A DNA stretch of 52,519 bases from an uncultured Planctomycetaceae bacterium (GTDB lineage Bacteria > Planctomycetota > Planctomycetia > Pirellulales > Pirellulaceae), in NCBI GenBank assembly GCA_903863885.1, contig CAIPEB010000777.1, forward strand, positions 1-52,519, given 5' to 3'. The notes beneath the pieces were generated by a model. It saw only the letters and a program-made list of their open reading frames with translations. It was not told where the DNA came from and did not search any database. Below, one piece after another: positions 33,283-42,792 of the stretch. Positions within the stretch are counted from its first letter, which is position 1. Every line of letters starts with the position of its first letter. A program made the position numbers and the translations under genes.

Positions 33283-34183
33283 ACTTCTTCTTTTTCGCGA
33301 GTGCATCCTGCAACCGCTTGATCGCGACTTCCTTGGCCTTGGCCTCGACTTCGACCGTGAGGTCCAGTCCTCGCCAGCAGGCGGGGAAGTCCTTGATGTC
33401 GATAAAGTCATGATGGCGATGAGGCTGCGGCCCCTTCCAGCCTTCCAAGGGGCTGGAAATGTGGAAGAGCGGCTCACCGGCCCACGTCGCACAAGCTCGA
33501 CGAGTTGCCTCCTCGACGCTCAGTCCATCCGGATTGCAGCGATGATGGTGAACATCGTAGACCAGTGGGACCCCCGCCGACTCGCAGAAAGGAATCAAGT
33601 CAGCCGGGCTGTAACTCTTCTCGTCGTTCTCGAGAGTCAGCCGGTTGCGGATACGATCCGACAATTGATCGAGCACGCGTCTTAACCTCTCCAGCGCCGA
33701 CGTCTTGTCGCCGTAGGCTCCGCCGGCGTGGATGTTGAGCACGTCGGCCCCGACCCATTCGGCCACCTCGGCCTGGTAGTCAAGCTCGGCGATCGAGCAT
33801 CTCACCACATCCTCCCGCGGCGAATTCAGCACAACGAACTGATCCGGGTGAAAAGTCGTGCGCAGATTGTTTGCCCGGGCGAATTTGCCGCATTGGCAAA
33901 ACTCTTCCACGATGTGCCGCCCGTCGGGCAGGTCGCCCGCCCCGTAGCCAACTTCGGGATGAGTCTTCAGCGGGAGGATCTGGCTGTTGATGCGAAAGCA
34001 ACCGATGCCGTGGCCCGCGCAATATCGCAATGCCTCCTGCAGTGCTCTGGCATTTTCCAGACACAATTCGGACAACCTGGCCAGTTGCTCAGCGCGTCCC
34101 AGCCTCTTCATCGCCGCGGCGGTAGTGACGCGGAACTTGATCGGCTCATCACGAAAAATACAGCACAGCCCCAGACGAATCAT
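33281..34183 (-). CDS. uvsE: UV DNA damage endonuclease UvsE
   Basis: 300 residues, the usual length. The TIM-barrel UVDE motifs are clear: MIRLGLCCIFRDEPIKFR, CFRINSQILPLKTHPEVGY, LRTTFHPDQFVVLNSPREDV, LNIHAGGAYGDK, LTLENDEKSYSPADLI and VYDVHHHRCNPDGL. These include the metal-binding His, Glu and Asp residues. The enzyme nicks DNA 5' of cyclobutane dimers, 6-4 photoproducts and abasic sites, starting alternative excision repair in the cytoplasm. It is monocistronic, ends in a Lys-rich tail (ALAKKKK) and is followed by a hairpin. Confidence 0.96.
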   Translation of the reverse strand: MIRLGLCCIFRDEPIKFRVTTAAAMKRLGRAEQLARLSELCLENARALQEALRYCAGHGIGCFRINSQILPLKTHPEVGYGAGDLPDGRHIVEEFCQCGKFARANNLRTTFHPDQFVVLNSPREDVVRCSIAELDYQAEVAEWVGADVLNIHAGGAYGDKTSALERLRRVLDQLSDRIRNRLTLENDEKSYSPADLIPFCESAGVPLVYDVHHHRCNPDGLSVEEATRRACATWAGEPLFHISSPLEGWKGPQPHRHHDFIDIKDFPACWRGLDLTVEVEAKAKEVAIKRLQDALAKKKK

Positions 34184-34420
34184 GGTATTCCATTATGCAA
34201 GAAGAACTGCGGAAGATGGGTCGGTCGATACAGTGGCAAAACGCGACCGCCTCGCGGATGATGTAGCTTAGCACAACGCTCGACTCGAAACGCTTGGAGC
34301 GAGTTCCGTGGCATGGAGTCGAACGGAACCGAATCAAGTGAATCGACTACGCCCGAAGAAAACACTCCGAGAAACTTGAACCATTCAAGCCGACACATCG
34401 CGGATCGGGAAACAGGCATC

Positions 34421-35308
34421 ATGAAACAGACGCAAATCGGACGCCGTGCAATCCTCCAAGGCAGCGTGCTCCTGCTGTCGTCGGGGCTTGCCGCATCCCG
34501 AGAGGTTCGGGGAAGTGCCGAGCAGACGCCAAGCTTGCGACTCGGACTCGTCACGGATATTCACCATGCGGACAAACCGACTGCGGGAACTCGTTTCTAC
34601 CGGGATTCCTTGGGAAAACTGGAAGAGGCTCGCGACTTCTTCGTTCGGGAAAAACTGCCGTGCGTCATCGAATTGGGTGACACCATCGACTCAGCCAACA
34701 CCCTGGCCGCCGAGCAGGATTACCTGCGCCAGTTCTGGAAAACATTCGCTGCCTCAGGTATCGACCGCCGATGCGTTCTCGGAAACCACTGCGTCTCCGC
34801 ACTCACGAAGGCGGAGTTCCTTGAGATCACGCAGCAGGCAAAGACGTTTGATTCCTTTGACCTTGGCGGATTTCACTTTGTCCTGCTCGACGCCTGCTAC
34901 CGCAAGGACGGTGCGGACTACGGCAGAAACAACTTCGAGTGGACGGACGCCAACATCCCGCCACACGAACTCGACTGGCTGCGATCCGACCTCGATCGCA
35001 CGATGAACAAGACCATTGTGCTCGTCCACCAGCGACTCGACGTCCCCCCTCCGTACGGTATTCAGAATGCGGCGGAGGTTCGCAAGATATTGCAGGATTC
35101 GGGCAAAGTACTCGCCGTGCTTCAAGGCCACTATCATCCGGGCGACTACCGAGAACAAAACGGCATCCCGTATTTCACTCTCTCGGCAATGATCGAGGGC
35201 AGCGGTCCTGACAACAGCGCCTATGCGGTGCTCGAGGTCTTCCCCGATGATTCGATCAGGCTGCTGGGCTTTCGAAAACAGAAGGGTTTCGAACACCGGC
35301 GTGCCTGA
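34421..35308 (+). CDS. Exported metallophosphoesterase
   Basis: 295 residues. The ATG at 34421 gives a Tat-like leader (GRRAILQGSVLLLSSGLAAS); the longer frame from 34313 has no signal. Calcineurin-like motifs are DIHH (Asp46, His48), ELGDTID (Asp87), LGNHC (Asn122, His123; Cys replaces the usual Asp or Glu), VLVHQRLD and LQGHYHPGDY. Two metal ions would be bound. It probably hydrolyses a phosphomonoester or phosphodiester outside the cytoplasm; the substrate is unknown. Confidence 0.88.
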   Translation: MKQTQIGRRAILQGSVLLLSSGLAASREVRGSAEQTPSLRLGLVTDIHHADKPTAGTRFYRDSLGKLEEARDFFVREKLPCVIELGDTIDSANTLAAEQDYLRQFWKTFAASGIDRRCVLGNHCVSALTKAEFLEITQQAKTFDSFDLGGFHFVLLDACYRKDGADYGRNNFEWTDANIPPHELDWLRSDLDRTMNKTIVLVHQRLDVPPPYGIQNAAEVRKILQDSGKVLAVLQGHYHPGDYREQNGIPYFTLSAMIEGSGPDNSAYAVLEVFPDDSIRLLGFRKQKGFEHRRA

Positions 35309-35450
35309 ACAAACCGGACAGTGCCGGCAAGGACGATGAAAATCAAGTCGCAGCCCCAACAAGCCCGTGCTATACATAATTGATCGCAAGCACGTCGCAT
35401 CCAACTCCAATTGACCGAAGTCCGAGTCAATCACTCTGAGGAGTCGCACC

Positions 35451-36335
35451 GTGAAGGAAAAAGAGTTTCTCGAGCCGTTTCTCGTGCCCCCCGGAAAGAA
35501 AGTTTCGCTGAAGAAGGACTACCCGCCTGGATTCACCGCCGACTACATCACCAAGGCCGACGCGAAGCAGCGTCTCCAGGACGGCATTCAGAAACTGGCG
35601 GATTACCAGGAGAAACTGTATGCCCAGGACACTTACTCTTTGCTGATCATCTTCCAGGCACTTGACGCGGCGGGGAAAGACGGAACGATCAAGCACGTGA
35701 TGTCAGGCCTGAATCCGCAGGGGTGCGACGTATCGAGCTTCAAAGCGCCCTCGACGGAAGAACTGGATCACGACTATCTGTGGAGGTGTTTCAAAAAACT
35801 GCCGGAACGGGGCCGCATCGGCATTTTCAACCGGTCGTACTACGAGGAAGTGCTCGTCGCCCGCGTCCACCCCGAGATTCTCGACAGGCAGCAGTTGCCG
35901 CCGTCTGCGCGCGAAGGCAACATCTGGAAGCGGCGATTCGAGCACATCAACAACTTTGAGAAATACCTCGTCGAAAACGGGATCGTCGTACTGAAGTTTT
36001 ACCTGAACGTATCGAAGGAAGAGCAGAAGAAACGATTCCTGGAACGGATTGACAAGCCGGAAAAGAACTGGAAATTTTCGGCGGCGGACGTCCGGGAAAG
36101 GGCCTGCTGGGACAAGTACATGAATGCCTACGAGGAGGTTTTCGAGCACACCAGCACCGAGTGGGCGCCCTGGCACATCATCCCTGCCGACCACAAGTGG
36201 TTTACCCGGTTGGCCGTTGCCGGAGTCGTCTACTTCGCGCTCAACCGGCTGAATCTTGCCTTTCCCACGCTGAGCGACGATCGAATGCAGCAATTGGTCG
36301 AGGCCCGCAAGATCCTGGAGGCGGAGGACGAGTGA
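35451..36335 (+). CDS. ppk2: Polyphosphate kinase 2 family protein
   Basis: 294 residues starting with GTG after CTGAGGAG. The Walker A region is ALDAAGKDGT (residues 70-79), followed by VMSGLNPQGCDVSSFKAPS and Walker B/lid FNRSYYEEVLVARVHP (126-141). NVSKEEQKKRFLERIDKPEK and WAPWHIIPADHKWFTRLAVA complete the PPK2 pattern. The single domain and length fit the class that transfers phosphate between polyphosphate and nucleotides (AMP, ADP or GDP). It is a cytoplasmic enzyme for energy and nucleotide balance under stress. Substrate class cannot be fixed from this sequence. Confidence 0.93.
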   Translation: MKEKEFLEPFLVPPGKKVSLKKDYPPGFTADYITKADAKQRLQDGIQKLADYQEKLYAQDTYSLLIIFQALDAAGKDGTIKHVMSGLNPQGCDVSSFKAPSTEELDHDYLWRCFKKLPERGRIGIFNRSYYEEVLVARVHPEILDRQQLPPSAREGNIWKRRFEHINNFEKYLVENGIVVLKFYLNVSKEEQKKRFLERIDKPEKNWKFSAADVRERACWDKYMNAYEEVFEHTSTEWAPWHIIPADHKWFTRLAVAGVVYFALNRLNLAFPTLSDDRMQQLVEARKILEAEDE

Positions 36336-36490
36336 ACCGAAGTGACGGCCCCCTTGGACGGATCTTGATCGTCTCTTAGATTGCAGCAGTCGACAACGCG
36401 CTGGTACTCACGACGCCTTTCGTCCAGGCCGTTGCCGGATCGGTCCGGCGGCTGATTCCTCTCAGATAATCTCTCGATTTACGGTGCACT

Positions 36491-37339
36491 ATGAGTTACG
36501 GTCCGTCTCACTCGGTTGAAACCGTCGAAGCGTCCGTTGAACTGGCCGAAGGGTGGCATTGCACACATTGCTTCTACCGGTTCGACCGTGCCATCCTGTC
36601 GAAACTGGATCGGGAACAGATCGAGTCGGGCCGTGCCGAGATTGAGGCGGCGCTGGCCCCGGAAGGACCTCATGCGATCACCCGCATGCAGACTTTTGTT
36701 GTCAGCGGCCACAAAGCCGACTTCGGCACCGTGCTGCTCGATCCCAACCCGCTGAAGATCGACACCGTGCATCAGCGGCTGATGTCGAGCGGTCTTGGAC
36801 CGGCGATCGTCCCGACTTATTCATTCGTATCGATTACCGAAGTGTCCGAATATGTGCCCACAGTGGAGCAGTACGCCGACCGTCTGGCAAACGGCGGCGA
36901 GGACCGCAACAGTCCGGCGTTCCAGGCAAAGGTACGTGCCTACGCGGCCCGGGAACCGATGATGCGCAAGGCACGACTGACGCCGGAACTGCCCGCCTGG
37001 CCCGCCCTGTGTTTCTACCCGATGAACAAGAAACGAGAGGTCGGCGAAAACTGGTTCGTGCTGCCTTTTGCCAAACGAAATGAACTGATGGCCGAACATG
37101 CCCGCAGCGGAATCGAATTCGCCGGCAAAGTGTCTCAGTTGATCACCGTCGGGGTGGGACTGGAGGACTGGGAATGGGGCGTAACCCTGTGGGCCAGAAA
37201 CCCGCAGTTCCTCAAGGATATCGTCTACCGCATGCGATTTGACGAAGCCAGCGCACGGTATGCTGAATTCGGCCCCTTCTACACGGGCTACGTGATGTCC
37301 GCTCGCGAAATGCTCGACCACTGCCGAGTGGGTGCCTGA
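36491..37339 (+). CDS. hemQ: Coproheme decarboxylase (HemQ/ChdC), chlorite-dismutase family
   Basis: 282 residues. EGWHCTHCFYRFDRA is the N-terminal strand. In the C-terminal half LCFYPMNKKREVGENWFVLP holds the catalytic tyrosine and lysine region, LMAEHARSG the proximal haem His, and LEDWEWGVTLWA and MRFDEASARYAEFGPFYTGY are diagnostic of HemQ. HemQ converts coproheme to haem b with peroxide in the coproporphyrin-dependent pathway. Planctomycetes are known to carry HemQ. Haem made here would serve c-type proteins such as the HzsA-related protein; that link is inference. The two cysteines in the WHCTHC segment are uncommon. Confidence 0.92.
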   Translation: MSYGPSHSVETVEASVELAEGWHCTHCFYRFDRAILSKLDREQIESGRAEIEAALAPEGPHAITRMQTFVVSGHKADFGTVLLDPNPLKIDTVHQRLMSSGLGPAIVPTYSFVSITEVSEYVPTVEQYADRLANGGEDRNSPAFQAKVRAYAAREPMMRKARLTPELPAWPALCFYPMNKKREVGENWFVLPFAKRNELMAEHARSGIEFAGKVSQLITVGVGLEDWEWGVTLWARNPQFLKDIVYRMRFDEASARYAEFGPFYTGYVMSAREMLDHCRVGA

Positions 37340-37428
37340 CCGGCGTATTGTCCGGGGCTCCATTCGATCGATTGTATCTGCCGAAACCCCTTGGCGATCA
37401 TCATTAACTCGATCCCGCCGAGAACACG

Positions 37429-37944
37429 ATGGCACGTCGATTCCCACGCGGACCGATACTCGACGGCGAAAGCCCATTCCGCGACGCGAGCGGAAACAAC
37501 CCCTTCGCCGACTCCAATGCGACGCCGTCCGTGCCCGGCCAGGATGTATATGCTTCGCCCCTTTCAGGGCAGGCGGCGACTCGAGAAGCGGGCAACTACG
37601 ATGCCATCCTGACAAGCCGATCCGGGCTGGCATTGGGGCTCGGCATTCCCGGCCTGATTCTGTCAACGGTCGCAGCCTTCGGAACGATCGCGGGAATCAC
37701 ATCGGGACGCGACGTGGGTGGAGGCTTGAGCCTCGGGATACCCATCGCACTACTGGCGCTTGCCCTGGCAATTCCCGGATGGATCGTTGCGCAAAGTGAC
37801 TGTCGAGCCATGCGGGCCGGTGCAATGCAGACAACACATCGCCGCGGAACTCGAGCAGGTTACGCATGCAGCGTGATCGCGATGTTCGTGGCCGCTGCAC
37901 TGCTCCTCGCCCTCCCGGTACTCGTCGTTTTTTCGCTCCTTTGA
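37429..37944 (+). CDS. Membrane protein of unknown function
   Basis: 171 residues. A polar, Pro/Asn/Ser-rich N-terminus (about 60 residues) is followed by three hydrophobic segments: about 66-89 (GLALGLGIPGLILSTVAAFG), 97-120 (GGLSLGIPIALLALALAIPG) and 144-168 (YACSVIAMFVAAALLLALPV). The arrangement is like DUF4190-type small inner-membrane proteins, but homology is not established. It follows hemQ by 90 bases on the same strand. Confidence 0.65.
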   Translation: MARRFPRGPILDGESPFRDASGNNPFADSNATPSVPGQDVYASPLSGQAATREAGNYDAILTSRSGLALGLGIPGLILSTVAAFGTIAGITSGRDVGGGLSLGIPIALLALALAIPGWIVAQSDCRAMRAGAMQTTHRRGTRAGYACSVIAMFVAAALLLALPVLVVFSLL

Positions 37945-37977
37945 CCGCAAGGCGAGATCCGTCTGCAATCGCCTGAC

Positions 37978-38817
37978 CTACGGCTTAGGAACAGCCGCTT
38001 TGGGGACCCCGGCATCAGACGCCGGCCCCTTCGCTGCCTCGAGCTTTGGAATCAGGACCAGACGGACCTTGGTCCCCGAAGGCGGAATGTGCTCCGCAAA
38101 CGCCGTGAAAACCAGATCGGAATTCTCCTGGCTGCTCTTGACCGGCACGTCGAGCGTTGCCGACGGAAAATTCGATACGCAGATCAAGTCCCCCGCGTCT
38201 CCCATGTAGTACTCTTTCCCGACGGTTTCGTCTCTCCAGAAGCCGCTGCCGGCAAAAACCCAAGGCTGCGACATCGGCTTTCCGGACTTCAATTCCTTGA
38301 CCCATTCCTGCGCCCGGACCTTCTGCTGCCGGCCGGCCGCATCGATCCACAGCACCCAGATTTCGACTTCCGGACCGGATGCCGCCTTATAGGTTGGCTC
38401 AAATTGGACGGGATGGCCCGGAATCGCTCCGACGGCCAGCAATCCGGTATGAACCAGCTGTGCCGTCGCGTTCACCGCCACGACGGCTTCGTGCTCCTTG
38501 GTGTTCTTGGGACAGGCAAACATCTCCAGCACACCGTCGCGCAAGGCAACGACCCCGTCCACGACCACCAACTTGCGTTTCAAATCGACCCAGACTTCAC
38601 CAGCCGGCGACAACCTCTTCAGCGACTCGGGCACGGGCCCCAATTCGCGGATGGCTGCGTTTTTCTCCTCGGGTTTCCCGGTTTCCGCGATTGCCGGGCG
38701 AACGCACAAAGTCGCCAGAAATACAAAACACCAGTGCGCAACGCACCCGCCGCCCCCTGTGCGACTGCGGCAGTTCCAAAGACGGTTGAGCGCCAACGGG
38801 ATAAACGGTCGCAACAT
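37978..38817 (-). CDS. Secreted YdjY-domain protein
   Basis: 279 residues from the ATG at 38817; an open frame extends upstream to 38913 without a signal. The leader is HWCFVFLATLCVRPAIAE. The YdjY pattern follows: GEVWVDLKRKLVVVDGVVAL, LEMFACPKNTKEHEAVVAVN, AQLVHTGLLAVGAIPGHPVQ, YYMGDAGDLICVSNFPSATL. A long insertion lies in the middle, and the end is Ala/Pro/Lys-rich. YdjY proteins are thought to be ferredoxin-associated or periplasmic; function is unsettled. It is divergent from the 602-residue unknown. Confidence 0.82.
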   Translation of the reverse strand: MLRPFIPLALNRLWNCRSRTGGGGCVAHWCFVFLATLCVRPAIAETGKPEEKNAAIRELGPVPESLKRLSPAGEVWVDLKRKLVVVDGVVALRDGVLEMFACPKNTKEHEAVVAVNATAQLVHTGLLAVGAIPGHPVQFEPTYKAASGPEVEIWVLWIDAAGRQQKVRAQEWVKELKSGKPMSQPWVFAGSGFWRDETVGKEYYMGDAGDLICVSNFPSATLDVPVKSSQENSDLVFTAFAEHIPPSGTKVRLVLIPKLEAAKGPASDAGVPKAAVPKP

Positions 38818-38987
38818 GAGATATCCCCATCCGCAGGGCTGCAAAGTGGCATTCCGCTTGCTACGATACGCGGCTTCGGAACAGTGGGAAAGGGGTGAGC
38901 GACCGGACCGCAAGAGGTGATTCGGTCAGTGCCTGTCGAACGACAATCACAGCGGCCGGTTTCTTAGCAACGCGACGAGAGTAAAGA

Positions 38988-40796
38988 ATGTCTGGGAAGT
39001 CGAAACAAACTCGCAATCCGATTACAAGCCAAACTGCGAATCAATCGAGGAGCCGACGCCCTCAAACCACGTCGAAATCCGGGAAACCGAAAGACCCGCT
39101 GCGCGATTGGGATGCGTGGGTCGCAGAGATCACGAAGCCTCCAAGACAACCCCTGGCCAACGCTGAGTTCGCTCTAACGGCGGACAATTCTCCGCTGCTG
39201 TGGGGAGTTGCTGCGGATTCAATACCCGGCAAGAGCGGCAGACTCGTAGAACAACTGCACTCGTTATCCGCGCATCATGAAGCTTGGAACGGGCAGACGA
39301 TTCCGAAGGTCGAGTCATGGCTTGACTCATGCCAACAACTGCAGCCCACGCTCGCCAACTCGATCGCCTGCCTTGCGTGGAGTCACGCCCTGCCGGCCCT
39401 GGCGAGCCTTCTGCCGGAAGTCACGTGGCGCAGACTGCTCGACCAATTGGCCTCGATCGCCGGTGAATCGTCCGCAATATCATGCAACGAAAATCCTGTT
39501 GAAGCCCAGTTGCTCGGCGGAGAATTGCCCCTGACGCTTGGCTGCCTCTTCCCCGAGCTGCCCCAATGCCGCCGACTTTGGAAATCAGGCGCCGCGAGCC
39601 TCTGCACTGCCATCCGTGAACAACTCGATGGCGAAGGCATGCCGCGCAGCGACCAGCTGCAATCCGCCCGTCTGCTGCTCGCGTGCTGGACGCGGTGCCG
39701 CATTCTGGAGCGATGCGCGGGTCAAAACGCCTTCACCGCCAGCGCCCGCAGACAGTACGTGTGGATGGTTCGGCAATCGCTCCGCCTCACTCGCCCGGAC
39801 GGCACCGCCTGCCTCTGGCATGGATCAGGCCTGCCATGGCCCGACGCCCTTTTGCAGTCGGCACTCGAATTTGCCCAGGATCCGGCCTGCAACGCGATGG
39901 CCCGCGTCCTGTCGCCCGAACAGAAGAAACCGACTCGCGTCTCAGTTTCGGACCTGCCGGCCCCGTCAGTGGAGTCCGAGTGGTCGCAGATCGCGATTCT
40001 GCGCAGCCAATGGTCACGCCCCGCAAGCCAGTTCACCGTGGCTTACTCGGGACAAACGGTGCAGTGCGAACTGAACGTCCACGGCCAGAACGTATGGAGC
40101 GGCCCATGGACTTCGACAGTTTCATTGAACGATCGCGACCTTGCACTGGCATCAGACTGGCAACAGGTCTGCTGGTCCGCCGACGAAGACGGCGACTACC
40201 TGGAACTGCAGGCAGAACTGGCTGAAGGCGGAACGGTCCAGCGTCAAATGTTCCTCGCACGAGAAGACAGTTTTCTTTTGTTGGCCGAGGCATACCTCGG
40301 CAAGGAGCCGGACGCAATTCGCTATCGCAGTTGCCTGCCTGTCGCATCGGGCCTCTCTTTCGCATCCGAACGCGAAACGCACGAAGGATTGCTGCAGGGT
40401 CGGCGACGAATTGCGAGGGTATTGCCACTGGCCTTGCCTGAATGGCGTGCGGCCGGGAATGCCGGATCGTTGGAATTCGCCAACCAGGCGCTGCAATGGA
40501 GATTCTCAAAGACTGGACGACACATGTTCGTGCCCGTGTTTCTGGATCTGGATCCAAAACGACTCGTATCGCCGATGACCTGGCGTCACCTCACGGTCGC
40601 CGAACGGCTCGTAATCCAGAACAGCGATACGGCCGTGGGCTATCGCGTGCAGGTGGGTGATCGGCATTGGCTGGTCTACCGAGCCCTGGATCATGTCGGA
40701 AACCGGACCGTTTTGGGGCAGAATTACAGTTCCGAGTTCGTCGTGGCCCGAATCCCGCGCGAAGGCGAAGCCAAAAAGCTGATCGAGGTTGAATAG
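38988..40796 (+). CDS. Large protein of unknown function, helical then beta-rich
   Basis: 602 residues, start after ACGAGAG. The first 40 residues are basic and Ser/Thr-rich, with no signal peptide. Residues 60-310 are helical (SIACLAWSHALPALASLLPE, QSARLLLACWTRCRILERCA), possibly an alpha/alpha toroid. Residues 330-600 are beta-rich (SQFTVAYSGQTVQCELNVHG, GYRVQVGDRHWLVYRALDHV). This order recalls heparinase-II-type lyases, but no catalytic Tyr/His set could be assigned. Its stop overlaps the GTG of yggS by one base (TAGTG), and yggU follows, so the three are probably one operon. Confidence 0.7.
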   Translation: MSGKSKQTRNPITSQTANQSRSRRPQTTSKSGKPKDPLRDWDAWVAEITKPPRQPLANAEFALTADNSPLLWGVAADSIPGKSGRLVEQLHSLSAHHEAWNGQTIPKVESWLDSCQQLQPTLANSIACLAWSHALPALASLLPEVTWRRLLDQLASIAGESSAISCNENPVEAQLLGGELPLTLGCLFPELPQCRRLWKSGAASLCTAIREQLDGEGMPRSDQLQSARLLLACWTRCRILERCAGQNAFTASARRQYVWMVRQSLRLTRPDGTACLWHGSGLPWPDALLQSALEFAQDPACNAMARVLSPEQKKPTRVSVSDLPAPSVESEWSQIAILRSQWSRPASQFTVAYSGQTVQCELNVHGQNVWSGPWTSTVSLNDRDLALASDWQQVCWSADEDGDYLELQAELAEGGTVQRQMFLAREDSFLLLAEAYLGKEPDAIRYRSCLPVASGLSFASERETHEGLLQGRRRIARVLPLALPEWRAAGNAGSLEFANQALQWRFSKTGRHMFVPVFLDLDPKRLVSPMTWRHLTVAERLVIQNSDTAVGYRVQVGDRHWLVYRALDHVGNRTVLGQNYSSEFVVARIPREGEAKKLIEVE

Positions 40797-41488
40797 TGTC
40801 GCAAAGCCTGTCGATCATCCGCGATAATCTCGCTCGAGTGCGGGAACGCATCGACCAATCCGCGAGGCGTTGCGGTCGAACCGGGAGCGATGTCTGCCTC
40901 GTCGCGGTCACTAAGTATGTGTCAAACGACGTTGCAGCCGCAGTCGTGTCCGCAGGATGCGGTGATCTGGGCGAGAGCCGCCCGCAGGAATTGTGGCAGA
41001 AGCACGAAGCCCTTTCGGCTCTTGATGTCCGCTGGCATTTCATCGGACACCTGCAGCGCAACAAGGTCCGGCGCACGCTCCCCATGGTCGGCCTATTGCA
41101 TTCCGCCGACAGCATGCGACTGATAGAAGAGTTGAACCAGGAGTGCGTCCGATTGCAGAGACGCCTGCCCGTGCTGCTGGAAGTCAACATCTCCGGCGAA
41201 CAGGCAAAACACGGCTTCTCCCCGGACGAACTGGAAAACACATTACCTTCGATCGCTGAGTTGTCGAATATCGAAGTGCGAGGCCTGATGGCCATGGCCG
41301 GACTCGAAGGCGATCTGGATGACGCGCGACGCGAGTTTCGCGCCGTCCGCGTGCTGCGAGACCGGCTGTCCAAGGTGACCCCGCTCAAGGAACTCTCGAT
41401 GGGGATGAGCGGCGATTTTGAAGTCGCCATCGAAGAGGGCGCCACGATCGTGCGAGTCGGCTCGGCCTTGTTCGAGGGACTGCCATGA
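40796..41488 (+). CDS. yggS: YggS family pyridoxal-phosphate homeostasis protein
   Basis: 230 residues starting with GTG that overlaps the upstream stop. LVAVTKYV carries the PLP-binding Lys40. DLGESRPQELWQK, WHFIGHLQRNKVR, VLLEVNISGEQAKHGF, VRGLMAMAG and LSMGMSGDFEVAIEEGATIV are all hallmark segments of the fold-III barrel. YggS/PLPBP buffers PLP and affects amino-acid metabolism. Its stop overlaps the yggU start as ATGA, a gene order found in many bacteria. Confidence 0.95.
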   Translation: MSQSLSIIRDNLARVRERIDQSARRCGRTGSDVCLVAVTKYVSNDVAAAVVSAGCGDLGESRPQELWQKHEALSALDVRWHFIGHLQRNKVRRTLPMVGLLHSADSMRLIEELNQECVRLQRRLPVLLEVNISGEQAKHGFSPDELENTLPSIAELSNIEVRGLMAMAGLEGDLDDARREFRAVRVLRDRLSKVTPLKELSMGMSGDFEVAIEEGATIVRVGSALFEGLP

Positions 41489-41787
41489 TCGCGTTGGAGT
41501 CTCACGCGGAGGGCGTGGTGCTGCCCGTTAGAGCACATCCCGGCGCACGCGCAAATTCCATTCGAGGTGAACAGAACGGAGCTCTGAAGGTCGCCGTAAC
41601 GCAGGCGCCGGAGAAGGGCAAAGCGAACAAGGCAATCATAGAATTGCTCGCCAAACAACTGCGACTCCGCAAATCGCAACTGGAATTGCTCTCGGGCGAG
41701 ACGTCGGGAGCCAAACGCATTCTCGTTCGGGGGCTCTCTGCGGATGATCTGCGGGACCGCATTCGCACCGCCACATCAGACCCCTGA
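41485..41787 (+). CDS. yggU: DUF167 / YggU family protein
   Basis: 100 residues, start overlapping the yggS stop (ATGA). VVLPVRAHPGARANSIRGEQ and QAPEKGKANKAIIELLAKQL are the two conserved blocks of the DUF167 family, followed by LELLSGETSGAKRILVRG. The family is small, cytoplasmic and of unknown function. Confidence 0.93.
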   Translation: MIALESHAEGVVLPVRAHPGARANSIRGEQNGALKVAVTQAPEKGKANKAIIELLAKQLRLRKSQLELLSGETSGAKRILVRGLSADDLRDRIRTATSDP

Positions 41788-41813
41788 GCGGAAGTCCGGA
41801 CCCGCCTTAGCTC

Positions 41814-42695
41814 TCATGCGGTGCGTCGGAGAAACTCCCGCAAAATAGGCACGATTCTCTCGTGCGCATCCTCGATCACGTAATGTCCTGCGTCCTCAAA
41901 CCGATGCACTTCGGCTCCGGAGAAAACCGAATGCAGCATTTCGAGGCATTGCGGTCGGAAACACCAGTCCTGCATTCCCCAAATCAACTGGATCGGACGA
42001 TCCGCAAGCACCGGCAGCTGCCGATACAGACTGTCGAGCACCCGCCACGTCCGATGCCTGCGGGTCAGAGGTATGTCTTTCACGAACCCGTCAATCGCTA
42101 CTCGATGCCCCCACGAATCGTAAGGAGCCAGCAACCCGGCTTTCACTGCGGGCGTCATTCGTTCGGGCTTGCTTGTTGCCATGCTCAGTGCTGCACGCGC
42201 AAACAGATTCAGACATCTCAGGGCGAATGCTCCGAGCAGCGGTGTTCGGCAAACGAGGATTCTCAGCGGAACAAACGGGGGCGGAAAGGCCCCGGTATTG
42301 AAAAGCACGATCCGGTCGAACCGATCCGGACGTTGAACGGCCGCCCCAAGGCCGATCGCGCCTCCCCAATCATGCGCCAGCAACGTGATTCCGCGAAGAT
42401 CCAGTGCTTCCACAAGTTGAACTAGATTGGCCGTGTGCTGCTCGAGCGTGTATTGATAGGACTGCGGCTTGTCGCTCAACCCGCACCCGATATGGTCGGG
42501 CACGATGGCGCGGTGAGTGTCGCGCAGCCCAACCACGAGATTCCTCCAGTAGAAGGACCATGTGGGATTACCGTGCACCATCAAGAGCGGGCGCCCGCTG
42601 CCTTCGTCAAGAAAATGGTAGCGCTGCGTTCCCAACTGGATCTCGTGAGAGCGGAACGGATACAACTCGCGCCATTCAGGGCTGTTGGCGGGCAT
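41814..42695 (-). CDS. Alpha/beta hydrolase, haloalkane-dehalogenase or OleB-like
   Basis: 293 residues. The oxyanion-hole segment is HGNPTWSFYWRNLV (41-54) and the nucleophile elbow LAHDWGGAIG places Asp109 where serine hydrolases have Ser. The base is His271 in DAGHYV, and the third acid probably lies in IWGMQDWCF. An Asp nucleophile with HGNPTWS is typical of haloalkane dehalogenases and the related OleB beta-lactone decarboxylases of olefin synthesis. No OleA, OleC or OleD gene is in the window, so the choice between the two is open. Convergent with yggU. Confidence 0.85.
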   Translation of the reverse strand: MPANSPEWRELYPFRSHEIQLGTQRYHFLDEGSGRPLLMVHGNPTWSFYWRNLVVGLRDTHRAIVPDHIGCGLSDKPQSYQYTLEQHTANLVQLVEALDLRGITLLAHDWGGAIGLGAAVQRPDRFDRIVLFNTGAFPPPFVPLRILVCRTPLLGAFALRCLNLFARAALSMATSKPERMTPAVKAGLLAPYDSWGHRVAIDGFVKDIPLTRRHRTWRVLDSLYRQLPVLADRPIQLIWGMQDWCFRPQCLEMLHSVFSGAEVHRFEDAGHYVIEDAHERIVPILREFLRRTA

Positions 42696-42792
42696 GTCTC
42701 GTCACCAGGCGATTCTTGTTTTGCGGAGGGAAAGCGATTCACGGAATTGGGGCCGACAATCGCGGCGGAAATGCCGTCCGCGTCTGACCCGT

